Origin: Incurvaria masculella
Lineage: Eukaryota; Arthropoda; Insecta; Lepidoptera; Incurvariidae
Assembly: GCA_946894095.1 (NCBI GenBank)
Contig: OX335652.1
Coordinates: forward strand, 8,269,001 to 8,333,000
Direction of reading: 5' to 3'
DNA: 64,000 nucleotides
Shown here: one piece after another, positions 22,349-33,837 of the stretch
Numbering within the stretch: position 1 is the stretch's first letter
Layout of the letters: every line of letters starts with the position of its first letter
Notes under the pieces: model-generated
Database searches by the model: none
Seen by the model: the letters and a program-made list of their open reading frames with translations, nothing else
What the model was told of the DNA's origin: nothing
Translations under genes and position numbers: made by a program

Positions 22349-22835
22349 TTCATGGTCTGAGATCTTCGATATATTTTAGAAGTGAAGTGGCGAAGTTTCA
22401 CGATATCGGTGCTCCGGAAAAAAATAAGCCTTTTTGTCAGTTGTAAATGTATTTTAGGAGGCGTCTGTAAGAATACTCCCGATTTATGTTAAGTTAAAAC
22501 CTTTTACAACTCAAAATTAACAATTTTATTTATTTATAAAGGCAAATGCGCATTAAGAATGCTAGGAAGCAAAATACTTATGGTTTTAACACTGATGTTT
22601 AACGTCATTAGGATTTAAGAATTGATATCTAATAAGACCGTCATTTAATAATATTGAAAGTGAAAAAAAATATTTTAAGGTAACCTAATGTAAGAACTTC
22701 GCGAAAGTATAGATATTGTGTTTATACACAATGTTCGCAGACTCGTGACGCTTGTAATTATCTCCACTATAAAAGAATTGCAAGAAAGTGGAATCAATAA
22801 TGAAATAATCTGAAAATTTAAACAATAAAAAATTA
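22349..22835. other. unassigned AT-rich stretch
   Basis: Nothing recognised on either strand. Confidence 0.35.
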
Positions 22836-23092
22836 AACCGGCCAAGTGGGAGTCGAACGCGCACACGAAGGGTTCCATACCATCGTACAGGATTATCCAC
22901 AAAAAAAATCACGTTTTTTGTATGGGCCCCCTTTATCTTTCATTTTACCTATTTGTTGTTTTAGCGGAAAATAAATACACATCTGTAAAAATTTCAGCTG
23001 CTTACCTATTACGGTTCATGAGATACAGCCCTTTGACAGACGGACGGACGGACAGCGGAGGTTGGCACCCTTTGGGTTCGGAACCCTAAAAA
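22836..23092 (-). repeat. CCGT-core repeat, first of a head-to-tail pair
   Basis: It reads AACCGGCCAAGTGGGAGTCG, ACACGAAGGGTTCCATACCA, a (GGAC)n core and TTGGGTTCGGAACCCTAAAA. The next copy starts in the same A-run, with no spacer. Confidence 0.8.
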
Positions 23093-23392
23093 ACCGGCCA
23101 ATTGCGAGTCGGACTCGCACACGAAGGGTTCCCTGCCATAGTACAAGATTTAACACAAAAAATCTGGTTTAATTATTGTTATTTAGGCCTTTAATTATTA
23201 TTATTTTTCAATGATACCTATTTGTTGCTATAGCGCCAAAATTAATACATACTCTGTGAAAATTTCAGCTGCCTAACTATTACGGTTCATGAGATACAGC
23301 CCTGTGACAGACGGACGGACGGACGGATGGACGGACGGACAGCGAGTAATAGTGTTCCGTTGGCACCCTTTGGGTTCGGAACCCTAAAAATC
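23093..23392 (-). repeat. CCGT-core repeat, second of a head-to-tail pair
   Basis: CCGGCCAATTGCGAGTCGGA, CTCGCACACGAAGGGTTCCC, a (GGAC)n core and GGGTTCGGAACCCTAAAAAT. Same direction as its neighbour. Confidence 0.8.
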
Positions 23393-23670
23393 GGGACGAA
23401 GGCATCACTGGTCAAGGAAGTGAGCCAGAGTCTTGTCACTCCCGAGCTAGATCGCGCAACGTGTTACGGGCGCGATCGCGTATCGCCCAGCGCTCCAGTA
23501 GCTAGCTACGAGCCATTGTTACGCCAGTTTACGTTGCAGCAACGTCATTGTGCGGCATGTGAAGCGAGCGTATCACTCCATCGCGTTGCGGACAGACAGC
23601 CGACGCGACGGGGCGGACGTAGCGGGTGCCGTGGTGTAAACGGCGCGTATCGTTCTTTAGATTGGGTAAG
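23393..23670 (+). other. CpG-rich block, possible non-coding first exon or promoter
   Basis: CpG is frequent (GCGCGATCGCGTATCGCCCA, CGACGCGACGGGGCGGACGT), unlike the flanks. Near the right edge TTTAGATTGG/GTAAGGTT makes a good splice donor on the plus strand. No start codon with a credible frame was found. It could be a 5' exon or a GC-rich repeat relic. Confidence 0.3.
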
Positions 23671-24084
23671 GTTAGGGAAATACTTTTGATTTATGGTTCT
23701 ATGTCTTCGTACACGACTTCTCTGGACCATTTGCACCCAAAAAGGCCAGTACGCACGTAACTTTTGTGAAACAGTATGTGATGTGAAATCAATATGGAGT
23801 CAGGCTTAATCACTATTTCTTAAACTTATAGAGCCAACTAAGCCTCCTTCAATAAGTTTACAAAAAGTGACTTGTTATTCATACATTGAAGTAATTATAA
23901 AAAAAAAAATTACTGCAACTTCGCCTAAATGGAGCAGCGCGATGGTATAATATGGTAAAGTTATTAAGTAATCCTAAGAATTTCTTCATTTCTGCATTTT
24001 TATTGTCTTGTGATTCGTTTTTTATGAGTGGCTACATTAAATTGTTTTAAAGTTTATTGACGGCTAAACAACGCGTATCGAGAG

Positions 24085-24305
24085 TAGAGTTGCCATCTCT
24101 AAAATTTGGCAACCAGGATAAGACGTGAAAATACACGTGAAAACCCCGGATTTTAGAGCCCAGAACCCGGACATAACAAAAGGTTTTTTAAACAGTCAGT
24201 CAATTTTTAAACCCAGACTACAAATGAAGCCCCGCCCGGACGCTCCACGGATGCCCTCTAAACTTAGACAAATCCGGGGAAACCCGGACGGATGTCAACC
24301 CTAAT
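24085..24305. mobile_element. possible MITE (GTTGCCATC / GATGTCAACCCTA ends)
   Basis: AGAGTTGCCATCTCTAAAAT at the left and CCCGGACGGATGTCAACCCT at the right are loosely inverted, and GAAAACCCCGGATTTTAGAG and CAAATCCGGGGAAACCCGGA pair internally. Only one copy is present here. Confidence 0.4.
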
Positions 24306-25022
24306 CGAGAGCAGCCTAGCCGGCTCCCCATAAGCTCGGTAAGCTTTCAAACTAAGGTTCGTGGTCACCAAGTGCTGATTATGTCTAATCGAAACTTAAA
24401 GTGCTTTCATTATAAAGTTCTGATTATCTAGTTTGGTTATTGATTGCAAGAATGTAAAAACGGCCACAGCACGTGTTTAAACAGGAAAAGTTTACCTACC
24501 CATTGACAACAAGTAAACCAGAGCAAAAAAAGGAAAAGCAATCAACATTACACACAACAATACAATAAAAATAGCAAAATTTGCTGCATCTCGTAACTGA
24601 GCCGTAGTGCCGGGTTATCTGCCCGACGAATTGCTTATGTTTTAGAGAACAATGCGATTCTCACGCACACTAAATTCAAAGTGTGAACAACACGCATTAT
24701 TGATGACCGCAATATGACCACAATGGCTATGTTGATATCCACTCACCGTGATTCCAATCAGAGAGTATTTGTTAAACTTACAATGGCAAGCGCATGTGCA
24801 GAACATACATTACTAACCATTTTTGACATTTTTGAGCTAACAAAAATATGTAACAAAAGCAGAAGACCCTGCTGAATTGAATATAATTATGGAAATCGTA
24901 TAAGAGAGTGTGGTAGAAATAGGGACAGGACAGTTGACGTATTTCTTCGTCAATAAATGTACTCATCTTGTACTAGGCACAGCTGGAACCCCGTTGCGAC
25001 AGCCCCTGAGTGGTCAGTATGT
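24306..25022. other. unassigned AT-rich stretch
   Basis: No gene, RNA or repeat recognised. Confidence 0.35.
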
Positions 25023-25465
25023 GTTCAATTTGCAATTTGCGTTAAAACACGTTTTTACTAGATATTCTGTGGTTTACTTTTTCAAGTTGTCAAAGTCAAA
25101 CACGGACTTTCGATTTGTATGAAAACGCGGAGTCGGCGTAAACGGCAACGTCGAAGTATTTACGCCGACTGTTCAATTTGCAATTTGCGTTAAAACACGT
25201 TTTTACTAGATATTCTGTGGTTTACTTTTTCAAGTTGTCAAAGTCAAACTCGGACTTTCGATTTGTATGAAAACGCGGAGTCGGCGTAAACGGCAACGTC
25301 GAAGTATTTACGCCGACGGTGAGTAAGCTGTCAAATCAAAATGTTAGTTTTGCAAATTGGTAGTTAGCTTAACGCCCACTGCGCGCGCTGCTCAATTTCT
25401 CCATACATTTGAAAACGCCCGTTGATCGGTTTGCCGTAAACGCCAATTTAGGTGACAACTGGAAC
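25023..25465 (-). mobile_element. GTCACCTAAATTGGCG MITE with an internal 148-bp tandem duplication
   Basis: Two units, 25023-25170 and 25171-25318, start GTTCAATTTGCAATTTGCGT and contain GAAAACGCGGAGTCGGCGTA; they differ at about one base (ACACGGAC versus ACTCGGAC). The right end, GATCGGTTTGCCGTAAACGC followed by CAATTTAGGTGACAACTGG, is the family TIR. The single-unit equivalent lies at 41850-42040. Confidence 0.7.
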
Positions 25466-26912
25466 TTCGGGATCTGGACCGCGTTCAGTTTTATTTCTAA
25501 ATTAGTTGGTAATGTATGTTTTTTATTAGCAGCACTAATTTACCAGTGATTACACAATACAATCGATGCTTGCAGCTAACTACACACCAACTTTATTTTA
25601 CAAATTTACATCTCAAGAATCTATGTGAAAATCGGAATGTAAACGCAGTCGGAATATTTTTACCACGTATTTGATATTAAGCAGTTTTTTGTTGACAATA
25701 AATATTTACTTTATAGAATAGCCTGGAGGTTCAAGAGATTTCAATTTGTAAAAAAATATTTTAGCATGCATATAGCTACAATTCCTATTTTTCCAACTTT
25801 CGACATAATAGTGGCATTTATTTGGCCTCCCAAGAAACACTGCGAACGACATTCGTGAGCGCTCAACAAGAATCGTGGGAACTTCACCTATAAACCTCAC
25901 CCCTTACTCGGTCTGGTTGTAAAAGAGACCAACTACGTATGATCAAACAAGTATTTTTTCGAAACGTGTCGGTCAACTTATATTTCTAGCAAAAACTTTA
26001 ATCATAGGTTGACGCATGTTTAATGTTGATAATTGTTTTAGCAGCCGAGCCGTAGATTCGCTATCAGCTTGTCCACGAGTCGCTTTTGCAAGTTTTATTC
26101 ATGATCGTTTCTTGACTTTTATTTGGTGTGATGACATTGTATTTTGTGATGATATGACGTATTTTTGGGGCGGATGCTTAAAACAATAAATCGTGTGGAA
26201 GAATGTAATAGTGTACTAGTGAAACATTTTAATATTATATATACATATATAAATATTATAATATATTAAGAGGAATATTTTAAAATATTTTGTTCGTGCA
26301 TATCCATACGTCAACTTAAGCGTTTCGTTTAGTCCTTGTTTATATTTTAAAATTGATTAAAGCTCTCGTCCCAGTAATTGACCCTTCGTTTAGAAAAAAG
26401 GTACGAAAATAAGCAAATAGTTGTAGCATTATTTTGAAATTCTGAGAACAAGACGAATTTAACCGCACAGTGTCAAAAACAGACAAAATATTATTCGAAG
26501 AGAATTTATTTACTTATACTTATTTAGATTAAAACAATAATTATAATTCAGAATCATAATTATTGTTTTTTTATATTTATTTTTTACGTTTCTCTTTATG
26601 TTTTTCTTGCGAGCGGTGGTATTGATTAATTAACTGCTTAAATTTTAAACTTATTTTGTGACTGGCAAAGTATGTTTGCCAGTTCTTGTAAGCATGGAAA
26701 TAGAGTATGCGACATTTATATTTTTGACATAGACCTAGCATAACGATTCTTGACATGTTTAAGTGTAGGTTACCTACCTATTAATGCAATAAAACAATAC
26801 AATACAATACAATATTAACTCAATACGTGTAGACCGTAGCTACAACTATGCAGTAACAACCATAACGATTAATCCCACCTACACATCCACCTACAAACGA
26901 AATGACTTGATT
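25466..26912. other. unassigned AT-rich stretch
   Basis: A hairpin at about 26532-26568 pairs AAACAATAATTATAATT with its near-complement around three bases. A short (AATAC)n run lies at about 26788-26812. No gene recognised. Confidence 0.4.
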
Positions 26913-27161
26913 CAGGGGGTCCATTCAGAGCAAGAGTGAGTTCGAGTTCGGGAGTGAGTTAACCTAAAAATAGCAAGGAAATATATTATTATTTAAATAA
27001 CGGAACCGTTATTTATGCTTCCAACGTATTTACGGGACAAACCAGATTTTTACCCTAACTGTGATGATGTTCTAGAAGTGTGGAAACATTAACTATTTAA
27101 AAAAGTGAGTTGATATTTAGTGACGAATTCAAACTCACTCTCTCTCTGAATGGACCCCCTG
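26913..27161. mobile_element. MITE with CAGGGGGTCCATTCAGAG termini
   Basis: CAGGGGGTCCATTCAGAG at the left and CTCTGAATGGACCCCCTG at the right are exact inverted repeats around about 210 AT-rich bases; AGAGTGAGTT and AACTCACTCT extend the pairing. Superfamily not assigned; no clear target duplication. Confidence 0.75.
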
Positions 27162-27204
27162 TTCATTCGACACCCATAAAAGCTGATTGAAATAAAAAAT
27201 ATAC

Positions 27205-28163
27205 CTACACATCAATACTAATAATAAATCTGTAAGGGGTGTTCATGGAGTAAGTTGCTTTGTTTTCTAAGATACTTCGTTTGTAGACTTTATGTATGAT
27301 ACTAAGACTAAATTGATGATTTTTGAAAATCACTTCTGTATGTATGTATGTACGTATGTATCTTCCTCCCTAACTCTTAAACCGATCTTCCGAATTCGAT
27401 GAACCTTACTACACGTAAATAAACGGGACACAGGATAGCCTATATATAATTAAGTTCCGCTTACGTTAAGATGTAGCTGTCATACAAACCGAAATGTCCC
27501 CGAGGCGGCCGCGGCGGCTTGGGGGGTAATCCCTATCTGCTTTTATTTCTTCGTTTACTTCTTCTAAGCCACGCAACGGACTTTTTGATACGGTTTTCAT
27601 TAATATAAGGAGCGATCAACGATTGCGTATGTAATTTTTTAATATTTAATACAAACCTTAAGAGAAAAATGAAAACTTTGTGCTTGAAAATTGTAGGTGT
27701 TAAAAAGGCCTACAGAAAGTTCCACGATATCATGTAGAGCGATAACTTCGAACCACTCGCCTGATTTATTTGCGTATTTCATCAACGTATAGCAACTCTG
27801 GGCGCAGTCAGATTCCGCATGGGTTACCGTTTTCGATGTTGAAGGTGGTTGTGGTTCGTATTTCTTATAAAACTTTGTAAAAGTAAGGAAGCAGTGCCAG
27901 TGCAGTAAGGGTCTGGCGGCACATGCTTTTTAAATTCGCTCCCAAATGTTTACGAAGCTCTAAATGGGAATATGTCGATGTTTATCATTAAATATTGCCA
28001 TATAGGTTCAAACGATTTTGATTTAATTTGGTAGATATACATAGTCCTGGACCAGCCTTTTGGTGGGTTACTTTAATCCGCAGGAAATAATTCAGACCGA
28101 AATCAATTCAACACGACATTCGGCGGAGCGGAGACGAGCGGAGCCGGGTACCGCAGCTAGTTA
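27205..28163 (+). repeat. GGTACCGCAGCTAGT dispersed repeat, long copy
   Basis: It starts near ATCAATACTAATAATAAATC and passes through TCTTAAACCGATCTTCCGAA, GGACACAGGATAGCCTATAT, CGCTTACGTTAAGATGTAGC and CTTTTTGATACGGTTTTCAT. It ends CGAGCGGAGCCGGGTACCGC AGCTAGTT. Matching blocks occur at 33490-33796 and, inverted, at 36797-37965. Non-coding. Confidence 0.65.
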
Positions 28164-28979
28164 TAAAATATATGACTTATAAAAACAGGCTTCCATATAA
28201 CTTTACTTATTTGCATATTACGACTACCTAATGTTTTATGATATCAGACATAAATCCTAGACGGCTAACGTGACATTTCCGAAGAACTATAGGTGGCCCA
28301 TATACCTACACAGGAGTCACTTGTGATGTATTTGTGAAAGCGATTTTCCATACCCTTCACACTCTCATTATGCCCATAGGAAAACACGGGGTATTCTGTC
28401 GGACCAAAGGTCGGCGATCAAGTAAAATAAAATATCCTGCAATATGGGGTTTCCTAACTTATAAATGATAAACTCCAAAGGGGAACTTCCTGAATATTAA
28501 ATGCTTAGGCAAAGTTCGCAAGGTGAATGGAGCGAATTCTAGCAATGCGAAGGTAAGTACTTTGTTGGTGATGAAAGATTACGTGGGTACTCAGTCATTT
28601 AGTCAAAGAAGCAGATGCTTTACTGCACGAGTACAATGGTCAGTGACCATAAAAGTGGAGAAATGTAGTGTCATGAATTGCTGACATATCTATCGAAACT
28701 TTTCAGATTATCCACGCTGCCCTGCCTTGCAAGAGTTTGTTGCGCAATAATATGTGTGAACACTTTTGAGTGAAACATTCTAACATCCAATAGGTAGGTC
28801 TACCCACTGGTTTTCGCAACCGTAAATATTATTTTTATTACTCTCCTTTACGAGTATTTTACAATATGTCATAATGACAATTTCTACAAATCTAATGAGA
28901 AGAAAAAAATTTAATGCAAGCAAAATGTTAATGTGAAAAAAAAACAAGTTTTTCTCCGAAGCGCCCTTTAATTTGAATA
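28164..28979. other. unassigned AT-rich stretch
   Basis: Nothing recognised on either strand. Confidence 0.35.
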
Positions 28980-29152
28980 TTTTTTAAGTTATTTCTTTCT
29001 TGTTATAGCGGCAACAGAAAAACACATTTTGTTAAAATTTCAACTGCCTACCTATTAAGATTCATGGATACAGCCCTGTGACGGAAGGAGGGACAGCGGA
29101 GAATTAGTAATAGGGTCCCGTTGGAACCCTCTGTTTACGGAACCCTAAAAAT
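28980..29152 (-). repeat. CCGT-core repeat, truncated copy
   Basis: It retains TTGTTATAGCGGCAACAGAA, ATTTCAACTGCCTACCTATT, GATACAGCCCTGTGACGGAA and TTTACGGAACCCTAAAAAT. The (GGAC)n core is nearly gone and the palindromic end is missing. Confidence 0.75.
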
Positions 29153-29695
29153 ATATTTTTTGAATATATTTTCTATAAAATTTTACTGTCGGAATTCCAA
29201 AGCTAGAACCAATTTTAAATCCTTCATCACCATTTGAACATCTGGGAAATAAAACAATATCATTCATCAAATTGTTTTGCAACAATTTGTCGTGATTAGG
29301 TAGCGGGTTTCAATTTATCAATATAAAATTGTATCCATCTTTGAACAGACATTACCATAAAATAAATCTCTATGCGGCCATCAAACTTTGCGTCTTTATT
29401 GTTTTGACTGTTCGACTGTGGTTTGACTACATAATAGTCAAATCAACCACCCATTGCTTTGACGTAACCGCGTGCTATTTTGATGTCATTGTGCAAATAT
29501 TACGTGTCACTTTCTTGACGATCACCCAAAGTTATTGACCCCGTAATTACTGTATAGACTAAAAAGAGAAAGGAACGTGAGACAAGCATAAGACACTCGT
29601 CAATCTTTAATCACGCAAATAAATTTAGGCTTGTGAAGGTACTAAGTATCCCGCCTACTACACCTCTAAAGTTCTAGCTGGGTACACCCTTCATC
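29153..29695. other. unassigned stretch
   Basis: A frame at 29329-29538 lacks known domains. Nothing else recognised. Confidence 0.35.
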
Positions 29696-30083
29696 ATTAA
29701 TTTGAGTTTCAGCGACATCTACATTTCAAGCACTGTAATCAGTTTTTTAAAATAATCAGAAAAAGTATTTGGTCGTGATATTCGTCATTGACATCTCAAC
29801 CATTGCAGTCAAAACGCCTTAGCGTAGGATCAATACGCGAAATCATCAGCGCCATCTAGTGGAAGATAGGGGAAGCATTGTGTCGATTCGAATATAATCG
29901 AAAAATTCGTTGGCTGACGTAATTGTCGGGATAGCACAGTTGGTTAGAGCAGTGGGCATGTAATCCAAAGGTCGCAGGTTCGAATCCTGCTTCTGACGAA
30001 TGTCCGACCAAAAGCTTTTTCAGATTATTTTTAAATCTGATTACAGTGCTTCAAATGTAGATGTCGCTGAAACTCAAATTAAT
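29696..30083. mobile_element. foldback element carrying a tRNA-like sequence
   Basis: The left arm (29696-29775: ATTAATTTGAGTTTCAGCGA, CATCTACATTTCAAGCACTG, TAATCAG...AAAAAGTATTTGGTCG) is the reverse complement of the right arm (30005-30083), with few differences. Between the arms lie about 230 bases with a tRNA-shaped sequence. A diverged lone left arm lies at 44852-44962 without the tRNA part, so the arms define a repeat family and the tRNA part may be a passenger. Confidence 0.75.
29925..29997 (+). tRNA. tRNA-like sequence, Thr(TGT)-type, probably a pseudo-tRNA
   Basis: Exactly 73 bases fold as a canonical cloverleaf: acceptor GTCGGGA/TTCTGAC (two G-T pairs), D arm GCAC/GAGC (one mismatch), anticodon arm GTGGG/TCCAA (one mismatch, one G-T), variable AGGTC, and a perfect T arm GCAGG/CCTGC with TTCGAAT. 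The loop CATGTAA would put TGT at the anticodon, but position 33 is A where T is nearly invariant. It is more likely a tRNA-derived pseudogene or SINE head than a working tRNA. Internal A and B boxes are still good, so RNA polymerase III transcription is possible. Confidence 0.55.
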
Positions 30084-30374
30084 GCGATAGCGGTAATGTC
30101 TTATCCATTAAATACATAAAATTATCATCCTCCATCATTATACTAATACGTCCTACGTCTGACTATTTCAAGCTCCTGTCCCTGTTCTAAATGGTGTACA
30201 AGACCATCACTTAGTTGTGCTATTAACTAGTCTGGCTAGACGTCTAGATTAAATGCTTTACAGTTCTTGGCGGGAATCGTGCAAGCGTTCGACAGTACAT
30301 GGGATCCCGGAAACGTCTTAACTTTTTTAAAGCATTTTTTTCGCATTATGGTACCATGCACCAAGACCATAATT
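30084..30374. other. unassigned stretch
   Basis: Nothing recognised. Confidence 0.35.
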
Positions 30375-30605
30375 TTAGGGTTCCGTACCCAAAGGATGCC
30401 AAACGGAAATCTATTACTAAGCTAACGCTGTTCGTCCGTCCGTTCGTCCGTTCGTCCGTCTGTCACAGGGCTGTATCCCAGGAACCATAAAAGGTGGACA
30501 GCTGAAAATTTGCTGCCGCTTTAATCCCAAATAGTAAAAAAAAAAATTAAAGGGAGCCATGCAAGAAACATGAAATCTGGTATAATGGTACGGAACCCTT
30601 ATCGG
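30375..30605 (+). repeat. CCGT-core repeat, shortened copy
   Basis: TTTAGGGTTCCGTACCCAAA, CGTCCGTCCGTTCGTCCGTT, CACAGGGCTGTATCCCAGGA and ATGGTACGGAACCCTTA. The palindromic end is missing. Confidence 0.75.
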
Positions 30606-31644
30606 TGGTTGTGCTGAGAAACGAAAGGTATTCATAAAGGCAAATCAATCTCACCACGCGAAACCACGTTCAGCAAGGCACCATCCCTGCGGATATGCGG
30701 ACTATCGCTGAGCTATTGAGTTTGTTCAAATTAAGCTTGAAGACGGGTGTCTATAAGCCGGGGAAGGTTTATAGGATTGAGAAAAGCCACATGTCAGCAG
30801 ACAGTTCCATATCCTGGTGGTGCGGCAGATAAATGAGTTTAAGAGACGGTTCGGTCTTAAAAGCCAGAAAAGGCAACCACAATGGCATGCTCAAATTACA
30901 GCACACAATAACTAATGCTAATTGCAGTTTGGTAAACATGCTGTCCTTCAAAAGTAATGTGAAGCAGCACCTGACTTTTGTAGTCCTTGAAAATCCATGA
31001 TCGTTGTCGCGCACATCTTACAAAATTATCGTTCAAAAGAACCTGCCTTTGATCTTAGTGGTATTGTCTTGCCCAAACCGTTCCAAGATATGTATTGTCA
31101 TAAATTGATTATAATTGATTGCCGTCCGTCAGATATTTTAGATCTGCTATCCACTGTCTAGTTAGGTGCGTTCATGAACCGATTTCTGTCCATTTACATT
31201 GCGTTGTGATCTTACGCAACCGAGCTCGCGTGACCAGAAACATGGCAACAGGACTTTCTCCTCGGAACAGAAGAAATAGGATTCAAACGGCACGACTCAC
31301 ACATCAATATAGCGCCATTCTACATTTAGATTGAGGCTGTCGTATCGAAGATCATGGATTTGATACCGGTGCGTGTTTCACTATGTATTGATGAACATAT
31401 TTCAGTTTTGTTTTTATGTAATGCCTGGACGCCTACTGTAGATGGGCTACTGTAATCCGAACGGAGCGTCTCCGATTCAGCTTGGCCAAAAATGATTTCG
31501 TATGTCTGTCCGAATATCCGGCCGTTGTCCTTACATATCGCATTTCTCTACCGACTCTCATGATATTTTGTGAGCAGGTTCGATAACCATATGGGTTGTC
31601 TGATTAATCCTGAAGGTTGGTTACCATATTTAAGGTGGACCATC
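30606..31644. other. unassigned stretch
   Basis: A minus-strand frame (30769-30939) would encode 56 residues with a hydrophobic N-terminus; no family was recognised. Nothing else stands out. Confidence 0.35.
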
Positions 31645-32170
31645 CCGCTCAACTCCCTATACAAACGGGGAAAGAAGATCACGCCCATATTTCTTGTCAG
31701 AGATCCCAAATTTTGCTCAAAATAGCTTTATTTGATCAAACTAGATGTCTGATGATGAGATGACCGTTGGCATTGTAAAATTGTGTTTGGTTTCTAAGTT
31801 ATAAGGTCCGAAACTTCGAATTTTTCGCGCGTTTTATACAATAACTTTGGAGGTGGATTACGCAATGATAAAGTAAAAACATCTTAAAAAGATTAGTGAT
31901 CAGACATAGCCTATTTGATCCAGATTCATAATCTATTTGGTTTTTGTTCGATTTTTTACTACAGCGGTCGACTTTTAGCTATAAGTCGTTTTATAATTTA
32001 AATTTTCGTAAATCTTCCCAAATAATACACTATGCATATTGTCTTTTTTGTGGACATGTTCCATCTTCCTCATCACGGAGCCTGTCTTATTCTTTGAAAC
32101 ATAGAAGATCCCAGAGCGCAACAGCACGGTTTTGTACCGTGCCCGCGAATGAGTTAGTCCCGCCGGGTCA
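31645..32170 (+). repeat. CCCGCGAATGAG dispersed repeat, copy 2
   Basis: GCTTTATTTGATCAAACTAG, TTTTAGCTATAAGTCGTTTT, TTTTTTGTGGACATGTTCCA and GTGCCCGCGAATGAGTTAGT match 20960-21625. It has no internal tandem duplication and therefore shows the ancestral layout. Confidence 0.7.
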
Positions 32171-33489
32171 CCTTAAGGATATTTCAATAAACTCATATGT
32201 CGGTACGTACCGATGTCTATGCTTACGCAAAAATAAATTGGTTTTACAAATTGCGATTTTAGGAGTCAATTAATAAATTATAACGGAGCGAATATATGTT
32301 ATTCGCTCCGTTATATGCTATGTTAAAAGTGTTATTTTTGGGATTTAAAGAGATCGAGTGGTTGCAAAATTGCAGAAATACCTGATCTTAACTTCAAATA
32401 TCGTTAAAATCTTCACAATGGTAAAAAAGGCATCAACATTCGTTAACTTTGTTACCTTCGGCGAACTTACATAGGTAATTATATTACTAAGGAGATATTG
32501 TGGAATAACTGGCGGCGTGAGTTAATTACTGTGCGGCTCTACCTTACGTAGAGTACGCACGGAACATTGTATCGTTGCGTGCGTACACTTCCGACCACGT
32601 GAAGTTACGTATACGCATACTGTGACCCCGACGTAGGCCGGAATCAACAACGATTGTACAATTGAAAGGAATCACTAGCAGAGTTCTTGCAAATTTTTTG
32701 TTCGTTTTAATTTTGAAGGTACTATATGCTCTCAACCTTCGGAATGTCTAAAACTGAAAATAAATATAGTACACTATTAAGACGGTCGTTACCCTATCCA
32801 TTCCCCATACCAAAGAATTCCATACTATGGACGGACGATAACTGTCTATATGCTCTATATGTTTTACTAGGTTTTTGAAATTTTGCTCTCGAAAATATAC
32901 TGGCAATACCTAAGTGTTTATGTTTTAAGTTTTCGTTTTGATTGAAAAAAGAAATATTGGGTATTACACATTAGAAAAGTTGTCTTTTTCAAACGTCATT
33001 TTAGATTTTACTGGACAACACAAATATTTACATAAAAATAAAAACACAGAATCAATATTTTTCAAGACATTAAAAAACGTTAATTAAATTTTTAGAGGTT
33101 AGGGCCTGGAAGATGATTTCAATAGCTTACTTCTCAGTCGTTGGGCGAAATTGTGCCTCAGCCAATAGGCAAAGAAACAATTTCTTCAAATAAAAAATAT
33201 ATGTATAGGGGATATCTTAGTACATTTCTATTGATAAAATCAACCACAATCTGACGCAACGAATGGTAACGCTTTGTTAACCTAGATCAAGATGTTTATT
33301 TCAAACGGATTGAAAATTATGCATTTCAAATTGATTAACAATTTAAACCTTTCTCGAAAATGTTAGCTGCGTTGGTAGTGAGTAATGAATTATTTCGCAA
33401 GCACGCCCTGGTCCAAAGCGTGTTGATGAATATTCATTCATTTATTTGGTATTGGATTCATTCTGTAGGCAGAAACATCACTATCACTA
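32171..33489. other. unassigned AT-rich stretch
   Basis: A perfect hairpin lies at 32280-32314: 14-bp arms ATAACGGAGCGAAT around seven bases. No gene recognised. Confidence 0.45.
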
Positions 33490-33796
33490 CATAGTATAAA
33501 ACAAAGTCTTTTTCTTTGTCCCTATATCCCTATGTGTGCTTAAATCTTTAAAACTACGCAAAGGATTTTGATGCGGTTTTTTTTAATAGATAGAGTGATT
33601 GAAGAGGAAGGTTTATATGTATAATAATATCCATTAAATAGTGAATAAAGACTGTAATTTTTGAGGTTTCTAATGTGATGTCGTAAATAATTACATTTTT
33701 TCCGCTTACATTTCAAACGCAGGCTGAGCTTGACCAGCCCGAAATCAGTCAAAAACGACATTGACCCGAGCGGAGCCGGGTACCTCAGCTAGTTAT
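33490..33796 (+). repeat. GGTACCGCAGCTAGT dispersed repeat, short copy
   Basis: CTACGCAAAGGATTTTGATG, TAGATAGAGTGATTGAAGAG, GCCCGAAATCAGTC and GAGCGGAGCCGGGTACCTCA followed by GCTAGTTA. An internally deleted relative of 27205-28163. Confidence 0.65.
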
Positions 33797-33837
33797 TAAT
33801 AAAAACAATTGTTTTTTTGTGTTTGTTGGAGAGACCG

